Shown here piece after piece: positions 21,582 to 31,974 of a DNA stretch of 64,000 nucleotides; within the stretch, counting starts at the first letter, position 1; every line of letters begins with the position of its first letter. The notes under the pieces are model-generated. The model was not told the DNA's origin, made no database searches, and saw only the letters and a list, made by a program, of their open reading frames with translations. Position numbers and translations under genes: made by a program. The stretch is from Nothophaeocryptopus gaeumannii (lineage: Eukaryota; Ascomycota; Dothideomycetes; Mycosphaerellales; Mycosphaerellaceae), in the NCBI GenBank assembly GCA_031771865.1, contig JASISA010000019.1, positions 1,364,001 to 1,428,000 on the forward strand, in the 5' to 3' direction.

Positions 21582-22196
21582 TGTTGGATCTCTTTACTTC
21601 CGTCTTTCCTGGATGGTAGTTATGGCGGATTGACGTGCTTTTGATCAAGGAATATGTCGACTTAATGAGACTTTCGCTTCCCTTTGATGGACTCAATACG
21701 AGAGCAATTCGACTGAGGTAGAAAATTGGGACCAATATCTGCTCGCCTTGATGTACCTGAGGCGTGGTCGTCAAATCTTCCGAGCTTGGTATGTCATTAT
21801 TGACGTCGCATCTCGCCGAGGTCGGCATTTGAAGAGGAGCCGATCCGGGATGCAATTGCCAGGTGCAGGCACGAACAGAGCACAAGGGTGGGAGAAAACC
21901 TTCCTGCTGACGACAAGACATCTCACGAGCTCTCATCAATAATGGTGAACGAACCAATGTTGATGGGTTTATCACGTTCAATTCGTTCGGTCATCTAGCT
22001 ACAGAAGATTCGCGGCACCTTGCATATCTCGTCTTTATACTGACTCAGCCTGACTGAGTACAGCATCACACCTTCTCAGCTTTTACGCGAAATTCCCAGC
22101 CTTGCCTGTATCCTATCCGGATGCTCCCATAAATGCCCACAATCGATTCGTAAAGCCGTGCTCCAACACATCATGCAACGAGAAGATGTCTGCCGC
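21582..22196. other. Intergenic
   Basis: This gap holds the promoter of the SurE-like gene and the 3' region of the naphthol-reductase-like gene. A frame covering 21582-21981 is open on the minus strand but has no family-like sequence before the VTNDDG motif. Nothing else is supported. Confidence 0.5.
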
Positions 22197-23074
22197 TTAC
22201 TGGGAGGAACCGCCAGAGATGGTAATGACTTGGCCTGCAGGATTTCATTAGCACCCGATCTGCATCCGATGGAGAGCTTTCAAGCTGTCAGCTTACCATT
22301 GACCCAGCCTGCATCCCCAGAAGCGAGGAAAGCAACAACGCGGGCGACATCGTCCGGAAGAGCGCAGCGCTTGAGTGGGCAGTGCTCGGCCATCATGCCC
22401 TCGATCTTCTCAGCTGGCCAGTCTGGAGTGGCACCTGGAATGTAGTGCCAAGCGTTCTGTGTGAACATGTCGGACTTGATACCACCGGGAGCGACACCGT
22501 TGACAGTGATTCCGCGGACACCGAAGTCAGTGGCGAAAGCCTTGATCATACCAATGACTGCCATCTTGGATGCGTTGTAGAGGACGTGATCGCGGACACC
22601 GAGAAGACCAGCAGCAATCGAGCTCATGAGAATAAGACGGCCATTGTTCTCAAGGTACTTCCATGCAGTCTGGCCAACGAAGAACTGTGCGCGAGCATTG
22701 AGGTTGAAGACGTGGTCGTACTTCTCCTCCGTGATCTCCTCGGTCTTGTCCCAGGACTCAGTACCGCTGTTGCTCATGACAATGTCGATCTTGCCGAAGT
22801 GCTTCTTGCTCTCCTCGAACAGACGCTCAATCTCAGCCTTCTTGCTGACATCGGCCTGGATGCTGATGGCCTTTGCTCCGGAGCCAGAGGACTCGATGAT
22901 CTGGCACACCTCATCGGCGGCGGACTTGCTGTTGGCGTAGTTGACGACCACGCTGGCACCACGCTTTCCGAGCTCAATGGCGCATCCTCGCCCAATACCA
23001 CGGCCGGCACCGGTGATCAAAGCGACCTTGCCGTGCAGAGAGGCAGACTCGACGAGAACGGGCTTAGCGGCCAT
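22197..23074 (-). CDS. Tetrahydroxynaphthalene/versicolorin-reductase-like SDR
   Basis: An NADPH-dependent short-chain reductase of 271 aa. Exons are 23074-22297 and 22234-22197, with a 62-nt intron that splits a Gly codon (WVNG|QVITISGG). The start is MAAKPVLVESASLHGKVAL; upstream in-frame sequence opens only with TTG. Motifs: TGAGRGIGRG cofactor loop, VVVNYANSKSAADEV (the NADPH-type Tyr/Ala/Ser after beta 2), SNSGTESW, ILMSSIAA with the catalytic Ser, YNASK with Tyr and Lys, and VAPGGIKSDMFTQNAWHYIPG, the substrate loop shared by fungal naphthol reductases. NLNARAQFF and the WHYIPG loop suit the T4HN branch better than the T3HN branch. The family acts in DHN-melanin and polyketide (aflatoxin-type) pathways. 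No polyketide synthase or scytalone dehydratase gene lies nearby, so the pathway is open. Confidence 0.85.
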
Positions 23075-24264
23075 GTTGTATAGAAGATGGAGGGGTTCTA
23101 TCGTAGTCAATCAGTAAGGGAAGGGGCCCAATGCCTCACCCGGACTCTCTTACCTGTTGTTTGGAATGATGGATCGTGTTGTTAAGAAAGATTGATGGGA
23201 GAGCGCGAGGGTGTAGGAAGAAACAAGCGGTGAAAGTAAACGTAGATGGGAAGGAATTGGGGAGGTATCTCTTGCAGCTCTAGCTCCTTACCACCGCTTC
23301 AATTATCTATGGACTCTCCTCTACCCTCAAACTCAAATCCGGCACCGAAGGTGTTCGGGTCTCATCGCGGGGATCCGCACTTGGTTGCTACAAGTGCGCA
23401 GGACGGCGTACCTAACGACGATGCGGGCAGGGGCCCGTATGGGCTGGGAACGGACTGAGAGGCTGAAGCGTTGCGCAGGTCGGGAAAAAGCCCAAGGCAC
23501 ATGCAGGAACTCAGCTCGCGGTTCGGGTGTATCGTCTGCGCGAATGTGGGGCGAGGGAGAGAGGCTTGAGCTTATAATTAGTTCAACATCCCACCAGCCC
23601 ACCAAGAGCGAACTGATGGGGTTCCGACGATGCTGGTTTGTGACCTGTTCATTGTGCTGTTAAAACTCCGTAGTCAAGTAGGAGTAAAAGTAGAGGTCGG
23701 GTTGCTGCTTCTTTCAATGCTTTTCTCAATTCCATGCTACCCAACCCGTCGATACTGAGGGTGTGAAAAGAGGGAAGTCATGCTGACGGCCGCCTCCCGT
23801 CTTCTATCAAAAGGCCATTCTGGGCCCTAGCACTCCATTCGCATCTGGAGCTCAGTACACCGCCTCCCGTCTCCATTACCATCGCCGAAAACTCCAACGA
23901 GACGTACGCCGCTGCTCGCTGTCGCTACCGCAGAGATGCAAGGAAAGAATCCATCAACAACATACAACAGAGAAAGCTGGAGTTTTCCGCCAAGGAACGC
24001 CCGGACAACTCGGTATTAGTCGGTTCGTTTCGTCGTCAACCTGTCGTCGCAGTCGTCGATAATGCCACCTAAACACCGTAGAAACAATAACACCCCATGG
24101 CTCTCGACTGGTATCAAGAGCTGCCAAGCGGGCAAGAAGATCTGATCCTCTAAACGAGCGGAGGGATAGAATTGAAAAGGTCTACCTTGATGTCAGCCTG
24201 CTCTTCTGCATTCCAAGACGAGGGGACTTACCGAACAAATTGTTGCAGGCTAGCACTACAATCA
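23075..24264. other. Intergenic, promoter of the SDR and 3' region of cyclin B
   Basis: 1.2 kb without a convincing gene. A 92-codon frame at 23385 and others lack family signatures. The stretch next to the SDR contains A/G-rich leader sequence. The part after about 24100 is probably cyclin 3' UTR. Confidence 0.5.
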
Positions 24265-26347
24265 CTACTGCTGCATCCAACCGGTAGCTGGGTCTTGGGC
24301 GCCCAGCGATGCGGAGGTGTGCTGCAGTGCGAATGGGAGTGTGAAGCCCTTTGCCATTTCGCCACGCACGAATGTGGATGCCCGCTTATAACGCTTGTCG
24401 GTGTACTTGTCGTAGACGGCGCTGTGGTGCTTCTGCGCATCTCTGCAGCACTCCCAAATGGCTCCCAGGAGACGGTGCATTTGACGGAAGGTGTAGTTGG
24501 AATAGTAGACGTGAGCTTTGGACCACTCGCCTTTCCGGAGCATCAGTCGAGCCATACAGTGCGCACCCGCCGCGAGGAAGCTTGGCTTGCAGCCCACGAA
24601 TCGCTCGTCCATGACAGTGACCTCCAGGAAGTACTTGGCAAGTGTCCGGGTCTCGAGGTCGTAGTCGTCAGCCTTGCTGATGCGACGCAGGAAGCTCATC
24701 GGTCCAGGCCAACCAAGCTCGAACTGCAGCATGCTGAGCATAAACCTCTCGGCTTTGAGGAGCTCATCTGCGGTGTAACCGTTGTCGACCATGTAGATGA
24801 TCTCCGAGATCGTTGGGCAGTTAACCTCTTCGTACTTGGCAGCAACGAAGATAGCAGTAGCACCAACGAGCTGCAGCTTGCCCAAGGACACGATCTTGCA
24901 GGACAGGAACCGGTCGATGTAGTTGACAGTGAGGAAGAGAGTCTCTGGCAGCAGATTGAAGCGTTGGTGAACCTGAACAACCCAGTCCATGAGCACGCCG
25001 CGCATCGACCACTGGATCTCGTGCTGGAGCTCCATGTAGAAGGGGTTGGGCGACATGCGTGTCTCCATCTCACGCATGTAATCAAAAATCTCATCACCAT
25101 ACTCAGCAACCATTGAAGTATCCCACTGCTCATCTTCGATGTCGTCCTGTGTCCGAGTCGCGTCGACAAAAGCTTTCGCCTCTTCGATTTCCACAACGGC
25201 CTTCTTGGTATGCTGGGGATTGAAGATCGTGGTCAGCTCCTGGGTGTTGTCAAGAGCACCGAATGAGCGTGCGGTCATGTAATCCTGGTCTTCGAACTCG
25301 TCTTCATCTTCGGCGGCACATGCAACGGCATACTGGTCGGTTGGAGTCGATGTGGGTAGTTGAGGTTGGCTGGGAATAATTGGTAGACCCAATTGAGCAG
25401 CAGGAGCATGCATTTGCTGGAAGTATTGTTGCGGTTGCGGCTGCACGAGCAGAGCTGGCGCAATGCTTTGATGCGGGCCTGCAGTCTGCATCTGCGATTT
25501 GACAGCGACTGCTGCTTCATCTCGGAGAGGTACAGTCTCGGTTGTCCGCATCTCGTGGTGTTGTACTGCCAAATTGTCGCCGGCAGATGGCTGTTGAGGA
25601 ACGTCGGCTGGTTGCACCGGTATGGAGTCAGGCAGGACTGCTGGAGCGACGTCTTTGAGTACCTTGGTACTCTTCTTCGGCAAAATCTTCTTCGGCAGTG
25701 CGTCTGCGTACCCATCGATGCTATGAGACTTTGTCGCAGCAACGGCAGCTGCGGTTTGCATGTTACTGCTCTTCGGCGCAAGCGGTCGTACTGCTGGACG
25801 TTGCATCGGCGCTGGCATCTGCTCTTGGATGTTCTTCAGCTTCCCTGGAGATACTTTGCCAATCTCTGAGTCGTCTTTTGGAGCTATTCTGGCGTTCGCG
25901 TTCGATTCGCCCAGCACTTGCTTCTTGGTGTTGATATTGGAGGCAGATTTCGTTCGCTGGTGGAGTGTCTTGCCGACTGGACCGTTGGTAATGTGGAGAG
26001 GCATATTCTCGTCGTGGATACGCACCGCACGTGGCGGAGGTCGCTGAGGCTGTGTATGAAGAGTCAGTGAGGACATGATGAAAGTCATGAGACAAGGTTT
26101 CACGCGGGAATGGTGAGGACACGAGCTGCGACTACCGGCTTCGGTAGGCATCTCGAGGCTCAGTGAGGGTTTGATGGGGCTCAGTGAATGGGTAGAGTAG
26201 GCTTCAGAAGGTAATCCAAGGTTGGAGAAGGGTGCGTGTGATATGTTGTGGGCATGATTTGAAGGCAGGTGGTGGAGAGGGTACGCGCGTGTGGATGAAT
26301 ATGAGCGTGGAGTGAGGACATAGCTGAGGACTCACCTTCGCGTCCAT
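24265..26347 (-). CDS. G2/mitotic-specific cyclin B
   Basis: The regulatory subunit of Cdk1 that drives G2-M entry, like Aspergillus NimE. I prefer a 12-nt first exon (26347-26336, MDAK), a 286-nt intron (GTGAGT ... CACAG) and a large exon 26049-24265, giving 598 aa starting MDAK-PQRPPPRAVRIHDEN. The first 330 residues are disordered, Gln/Pro/Ala-rich, with one degenerate destruction-box-like KKQVLGESNAN. The cyclin box begins MRGVLMDWVVQVHQRFNLLPETLFL and contains the invariant LVGATAIFVAAKYEE; the second fold has FLEVTVMDERFVGCKPSFLAAGAHCMARL (split here only by description) and FRQMHRLLGAIWECC. An unspliced frame opening at 26151 is an alternative start. Identity is certain. Confidence 0.93.
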
Positions 26348-28971
26348 GGTGTCGGCGCCGCTGATATTGCTGTATGTGTGATTCGCGATATTGTGACTCG
26401 GCCGCGAGTGTTTTTGTGATGCTCGCGACTGCAGGCGGGTGCAAGCACTCAGTGAGCAGGGTGCCGTGTGTATTGTCCTGGAACTGACGAAGCACCCTCG
26501 AAGCTCCTGCAGCGGCGCGCGCGCGACGTCGAGATGCTATCGGCACATTCAGTTGGCGGCGGTGGACGTGTTGTCGGCGTCGTCGTCGTCGTCCAGATCG
26601 GCGGCGGTATTTGCTGCTGGTTAGCGGATGCTTGTCACCTCGACCCCGAGAAGCAGAAGAAGTGCACAAGGCCAATGTTTGTCAACAGACATCCGGAGAG
26701 ACTGCAGACTGCAGGCGCGACTTGCGTGCGGGTGGTGCCGCCCAATCCGCGCCAATGGAACGCCTGGGCCGTTGCTGGGCAGGTGCGCCGGGCGAGCGAA
26801 TCCCTGTTTCTGTGACGTCGCATCTCTCCTTCTCCCACCTCTTTCGCGTCTCCCGGATCACTCTTTCAACGACACCTCATTATGCGATGAAGGCACGTCC
26901 GCTGCTACGGTCTCCAAAGCTTACAGAAAGTCTCGATACACTATCAAAACTTGTTTAAAATGATCAATATGTATGCGCCGGCACTTTGAAGCACGTTGTC
27001 GCCGTCGATACCCTGGTCGCACACAGACGCGCCTGTTTTGGAGGCAAAGACGCCTATCCAACACGAGGTCAGGTGATGTGCCAACGGCAATCCCTCGACC
27101 TGAGATGGCTTCGAAGTGTGCTCGAATAATTGCCAGCTGCAGCCTGAAAGGTCTCCTCGACAACAGGGCGGTGTGCGCCGGCTGCCAGCGTGATGCGCCG
27201 TCCGGTCTTCGGCATCGGAAGCGAAGAGCCAGTCGCTGATGGACTGGCTCCGGCGCTCGAAACAGAACGGGGCCCGGCGGATCGAGAACTGACATGGACC
27301 CCTCAGAACGTACCTCAGAACTGCAGCTTAAAAAGCCCGAAGCCACCTCAGTTCCTCGTGCCGTTTTCGGCTTGCTTTCGAAGAGGAGAAGCGTGACTTG
27401 GACTGAGTTTCGCGCGGTGCTCATGCGCGCAAGGATATATATGCAAGATATGCGATGGGACCTGTGCAACGATGGAACACCGCCCTTCATGAGAGTGGTC
27501 GGGCACCTTTGTGGGCTCGCATTCTTGCGCGCATTGCCTTCGCCTTGCCTTTGCCTTGCTAGCTCCATTGCTCCCCTTCACGGCGAAACGCATTTTCGTG
27601 GCACATAAAGTATCCCGCCGTCTGTCCTTGCGCTTGGAGTGCGCAAGACGTCAACTTGTTGCACCGAATGCGCGCCATTACCTCCACGGCAACAGAGGGC
27701 ATCCTGTTCCGTCTCAATGCTGGCTAAGCACCACCATAACGGCTACTGCTCCCCATCAAGGTCGTAAATGTGTACTCACCGTCGCAGTCGCATTGGCTAC
27801 ACTTATCAGTAGGCAAGATGGCGCGAAGGTGTGGGCAGTATACCGGCTGAGCTTCGACGTGGGAGCGTTCTCATTGGAGCGCCTAGGCAGGTCGGCCAGA
27901 GACGTGCGTCTATGGCATTTTGACTCTTGGGGTATTCTGCAGCTAAGCAAAAGGCTCTCTTCCGCTCTCAGTTGGCGCTGCGACTGCGCTGTGCGCTTGA
28001 GCGAGACGATCCCGCTCTGATCTGGCGGTTTCGTAATCTGAGGGAGTGACATATTGCGTGGAATCGGCAGACTTCTTTGTCTTTACCCACCTACTGCCCA
28101 GCGTTCATGGGCGGCTATTGCGCGGATTGGTCGTCCACTCGCGATGCTCATATAGACATGTAGAGAAACAGATTGCGATCAGGTAGAAGCGCTACAGCGC
28201 ATCCAATTGTGTAGTTTTGGCAAAAGAGTGTGTCCATTCCGTGCTCGATCGCAGTCCGAGACCGTGCCAACGTGCGTGTGTCCGCAGCGAGCGGGACAAG
28301 CATGGGCAACAGTGGAGTCAACCTTCGTCCTCTCTTCACACCACACCACACCAACACACTCTCTAGCTCGACAAACGTTGAGTCTGGGAACGGCGTGGTT
28401 GTCCTATCTTGCGCACTCGCACTTCCTCACTGCTTTTGCCCAGATAGCCTATCACTCTTATCCTTTAAGACATCGCCGCTTTCGCCTTGTCCGCCAGTCC
28501 CCAGTCCCTCGGGCGGTGGGAGAGACGACGGTGACCTCTACTCACTACACTCATCAAACAACCATCAGTGACGCTCATACAGCGCCGGCGATCCACGGTG
28601 AGTCCCAATCTGCTCGAAATTCGCAGTGGTATACCCCAATATCACCGTCCTTCCATCCCGGGTCTCGATCTGCTGGTCAGCTGCGAAACCTGCCGCCCAT
28701 CCCTTTCGACGTCGACCACATGACACCCCAATGCTCCTCAAAACACTCATACCCACTCGCGATCTTCAGCGAATGTAAATGGCTGACTCAGATTGCCGCA
28801 GCGTAATCAGCGCAACTATCATCGCTGCCGCTGCGAGCCACGATCCGTGTCTTTGCGCCGACGGCAGCGTGGGTGGCGCGCTCACACCAGGTCACATCAT
28901 TTTGCACCGCACACCCTCTCAATATACCGTTCCATCATCCCGAAGCAAGAGGAGGTCAGAAGAAGTGCGAT
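26348..28971. other. Long divergent regulatory region between cyclin B and a C6 gene
   Basis: 2.6 kb with no supported gene, the largest gap in the window. Frames of 60-215 codons exist but are Arg/Cys-rich shadows. It holds (CCTTG/CCTTT)-type low-complexity sequence at about 27536-27565, TTTCGCG cores near 26841 and 27407, and TTTTCGTG at 27593-27600, which is CACGAAAA on the minus strand, the yeast SCB consensus. These are plausible cell-cycle elements for a mitotic cyclin promoter, but single short matches prove nothing. A long 5' UTR of the C6 gene may fill the right part. Confidence 0.5.
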
Positions 28972-31056
28972 ATGAACACATTGCCAGAGATTCCGAATGC
29001 TGGTGGTCGTGATGCCATGGCGTCAGATGCAAAGGGACAAAACCACCAGTACCCGACTCGCCATGCCAACTCGGCAACAGATGGACAGTACGGTATGAAG
29101 CCATACTCGGGGAACAATCACCGTTCCCTTAGAGGTAGCCATGGCGCTGCCGTTGGGTCCGGATACGCTCGAGGGTCGCCTGCCAAGAAAGACCAGAGGC
29201 ATGTTGTATTCCAACTCATAGACCCCAAGGACCCAAGGATACAAGCCCGACTGCCCATGAGGGTCATGATATCACCGCACGATACAACGGACTCCATTAT
29301 CACCACGGTCAAGAACTTTTATGGACTATACGAGTACGGTGTCAGCTTTGAGAACAAAGAAGGCATTAGTATCATAGCAGCATACGACAACTTTGAGAAT
29401 GACATGACTGTCTATGTCAGGACAGTCGCGCAGCACCCTCCCCCCATAGCAGAATCTGCAAGAGACTCAGCGTCCCCAAAGAAAGCTGGCACCTTGGGTG
29501 CACCCTTCGAAATGCGCCCGCCTCCCTATAGCAACAATCGTTCGCCTTCCCGATCCGCCGCTCGCTCTGCTGGAGTCCGTAGTGTGTCTCCACAGTCAGA
29601 GCTCGGTATGCGAAGTGCTTCTGTTGCTGCCGGTGCTAAGCCCCGTACACAGAGGACGAAGAGCAAGGACAACAGCGTCCTGGGTGATGCAGAAGGCTAC
29701 AGCAGCGGTGCAGATGAGAATGCGTCTATCGCAAGCTCACGGCGCTCGAAGGCTGAGGAGATTAAAGCCGACATCACTGTGGACAACATTGTTGAAGGTG
29801 GTCGCAGGAAGAGGGCTTTTGAGAGCTCGGTAAGCACTCGCCTACAACGTCCCGACAGTGATCTCTAACACTCTCAGGAACTTCCTCTGTTCGTGCCTCC
29901 TCAGGTCCCGATCAGTGCTTCGATCTCCTCCATCTCGCCTCAGCGTCGGTCTGGCCCGGCTGCGGCCTCACCGTACGCATTTTCCAACCAGCACACCTTC
30001 TCGTACCAGCAACCTCTGCAATCACCACAGAGCTACAGCAATGGATATGTTCAACCATTCCCTGCAAATCCGTACCAGAATGGGTTTCAACCGCCTAACA
30101 GGCAGCTTCGAGGCGGCCGCACCAGCGGTGCTAGCTACTCGTCGAACAGAAACTCGAGCGGAGGAATACTCCCAACCCCAGACCCCACAATTGGCAGCGT
30201 GATATCCGACGAAGATGTCGCACTCCAACTCATGCGTCTTGGCGATCCGACGGCATTCTCGCATGGCCGTACATCAACGTCCACCGCCGACGACGCCCTC
30301 AGCGGCAAGGCAGAACTAGCTTCTTCCGACGAAGAGGACGACGAGGACCAAGACGAGGACGAAGTTGAAGGCGCAAGGCTTCCGGCCGTGCCTCGTTTCA
30401 CTCAGCATGACAGCGGTCCGACCAGAAAGAAGCAGCGTCTGATGAACGAGCTGCCAAGCGAGGGCACGAGCGGCGAAGAGTATGAAGACCATCGGGATGG
30501 CACGTTCGGCAATGACGATACCACGATGGAGGTTGACGGAGAGCGCAAGCTGGTCAAGCCTAAGCACAAAGCACGCAAAGATGGCATGTCTGTTGCCGGC
30601 AAGCCTGGAAAGCCTCGTGCCCTCTCCATGTCGAAGCCCAAGAAGGCCTCGATGACTAGCAAGGTGCCCATGTCGCCTGCATCCCTGCCATCGCAGTCAC
30701 GCAAGCCTTCGATTGCCTCCACTATCAATTTCCAGCACCAGCTTGGCGAGGATGAAGAAGACCTCTCTTCCAAGCCTCGGTGCCAGCGCTGCCGCAAGAG
30801 CAAGAAAGGTTGTGATCGCCAACGTCCTTGTGGCCGTTGCAAGGACGCAGGCATTGGCATCGACGGCTGCGTTAGCGAAGACGAAGGCAATGGCCGCAAA
30901 GGCCGCTACGGTCGACACATGGGTGTCACAATCAAGAAGGCAGAGGATGGCACGGAAGACTCTCCACCTCCACATCAGCAGGGCGCTGGGCCTAACAACA
31001 ACAGTTTCTTCCTCGCGCCCGCGCTCCCAAACAAAGACAAGAAGCGCAGGCGATAG
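28972..31056 (+). CDS. C6 zinc-cluster protein with C-terminal zinc finger (RfeG-like)
   Basis: Two exons, 28972-29829 and 29878-31056 (48-nt intron, GTAAGC ... CTAAC ... TCAG), give 678 aa. An N-terminal domain (residues about 75-150: RHVVFQLIDPKDPRIQARLP, then SFENKEGISIIAAYDNFEN) reads like a compact ubiquitin-fold or PB1-type module. A long Ser/Pro/Asn-rich linker follows, with an acidic tract EEDDEDQDEDE and basic clusters. A Zn2Cys6 cluster sits near the C-terminus: CQRCRKSKKGCDRQRPCGRC, with the sixth Cys nine residues on. Most C6 regulators have this cluster near the N-terminus. From memory the layout matches fungal RfeG-type proteins; that name is not certain. Role presumably nuclear, transcriptional; targets unknown. 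Confidence 0.86.
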
Positions 31057-31974
31057 GCGAGATCATGACTACATAGTCCATCATTGTGGACAATTGGCTT
31101 CTTTCAAAAATGAGCACATCGACCACGAACAATCACCAATGAAGACCACTCCCATGTCGGTCCGGAATGATCCTCCAATGGCGCGGCGGCGTTTCTGTGG
31201 TTTTTGGCAAGGATGACGGCTATGAAATCTTTTCGTTTGTAAACTGCGGACAAACTCGATGCACTCCATTTTTGCGAGCGTTCACAGGGGCTTGGTTGGA
31301 CTTATGAAAATGATCTGATTTGAAGAGAAGAACCAGGTGGCAACTGGAGGGCTTTAATGCAGGCTTGGAGAGCAGCGTGACATTTGTCCTTTCCTCTGCG
31401 GCGAAAAGTTCGATGCATAGCGTATGAGCGACAAAGATGGGTGAAAGGGAGAGTTAGGGAACCGAGGCGAGACGACGAATGAGCAGGAGACTGTCCGTAC
31501 CGACCACAGGTCTTTGTAGTAGATGATTGCGAAGCTGATGCTGTCTACAAATGTTCACATCTCTGTTCGTCACTGCTCTTTCTGTCTTCCTGTGCTCTCG
31601 TTCAGAAGCCAACCTTCTGCCATGTGAACGTGGAACGTGTTCGCTCGCCCCACCCCGCCACACGGCGCAACGTGGCTTGGCGCTGAAGTCGACGCCATCC
31701 CATCGTGAACTCTGTCATCCACAACTGGATCGAAGAGAAGTTTTAGACACATATTCGAATATCACGTGCAGCGTTGACGCCTTGAGCTGAAGGCGAAGGA
31801 TTCAGGCTGCGTGGCACAGCGAGTGAGGAACCGCCGTCGTTCCTGTCCAAGAAAGGCTAGTTCTAATTGGGTCACCACAAACTTCCGACGACAGAGCATC
31901 TCAACCTTGCATTCAGTCATTCTTTACCTCTCCTGGCATTGCCGTCATTCTTTTGGTACTCGGTCGCGGCTACC
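31057..31974. other. Intergenic
   Basis: This gap holds the 3' region of the C6 gene and the leader and promoter of the thioredoxin-transglutaminase gene. A frame from 31867 continues into that gene but opens only with TTG. No other gene is supported. Confidence 0.5.

Noticed and set aside
21505..21981. N-terminal extension of the SurE-like frame (to 477 aa)
   Set aside because: A 12-nt exon MHIL plus a clean intron restores the canonical start just before VTNDDG; the extension has no protein-like conservation and runs through leader sequence.
22382..23083. 233-codon plus-strand frame
   Set aside because: Antisense to the naphthol-reductase-like SDR; Leu/Asp-rich shadow composition.
24172..25116. 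314-codon plus-strand frame
   Set aside because: It is antisense to the cyclin box, whose reading is certain, and its own sequence is a typical shadow without any family.
22197..26347. Secondary-metabolite cluster around the naphthol-reductase-like SDR
   Set aside because: Its neighbours are a SurE-like phosphatase, tRNase Z and cyclin B; no polyketide synthase, transporter or dehydratase is present in the window.
26921..27568. 215-codon minus-strand frame in the cyclin upstream region
   Set aside because: Starts in non-ATG context, Arg-rich, no domain and no support from splice structure.
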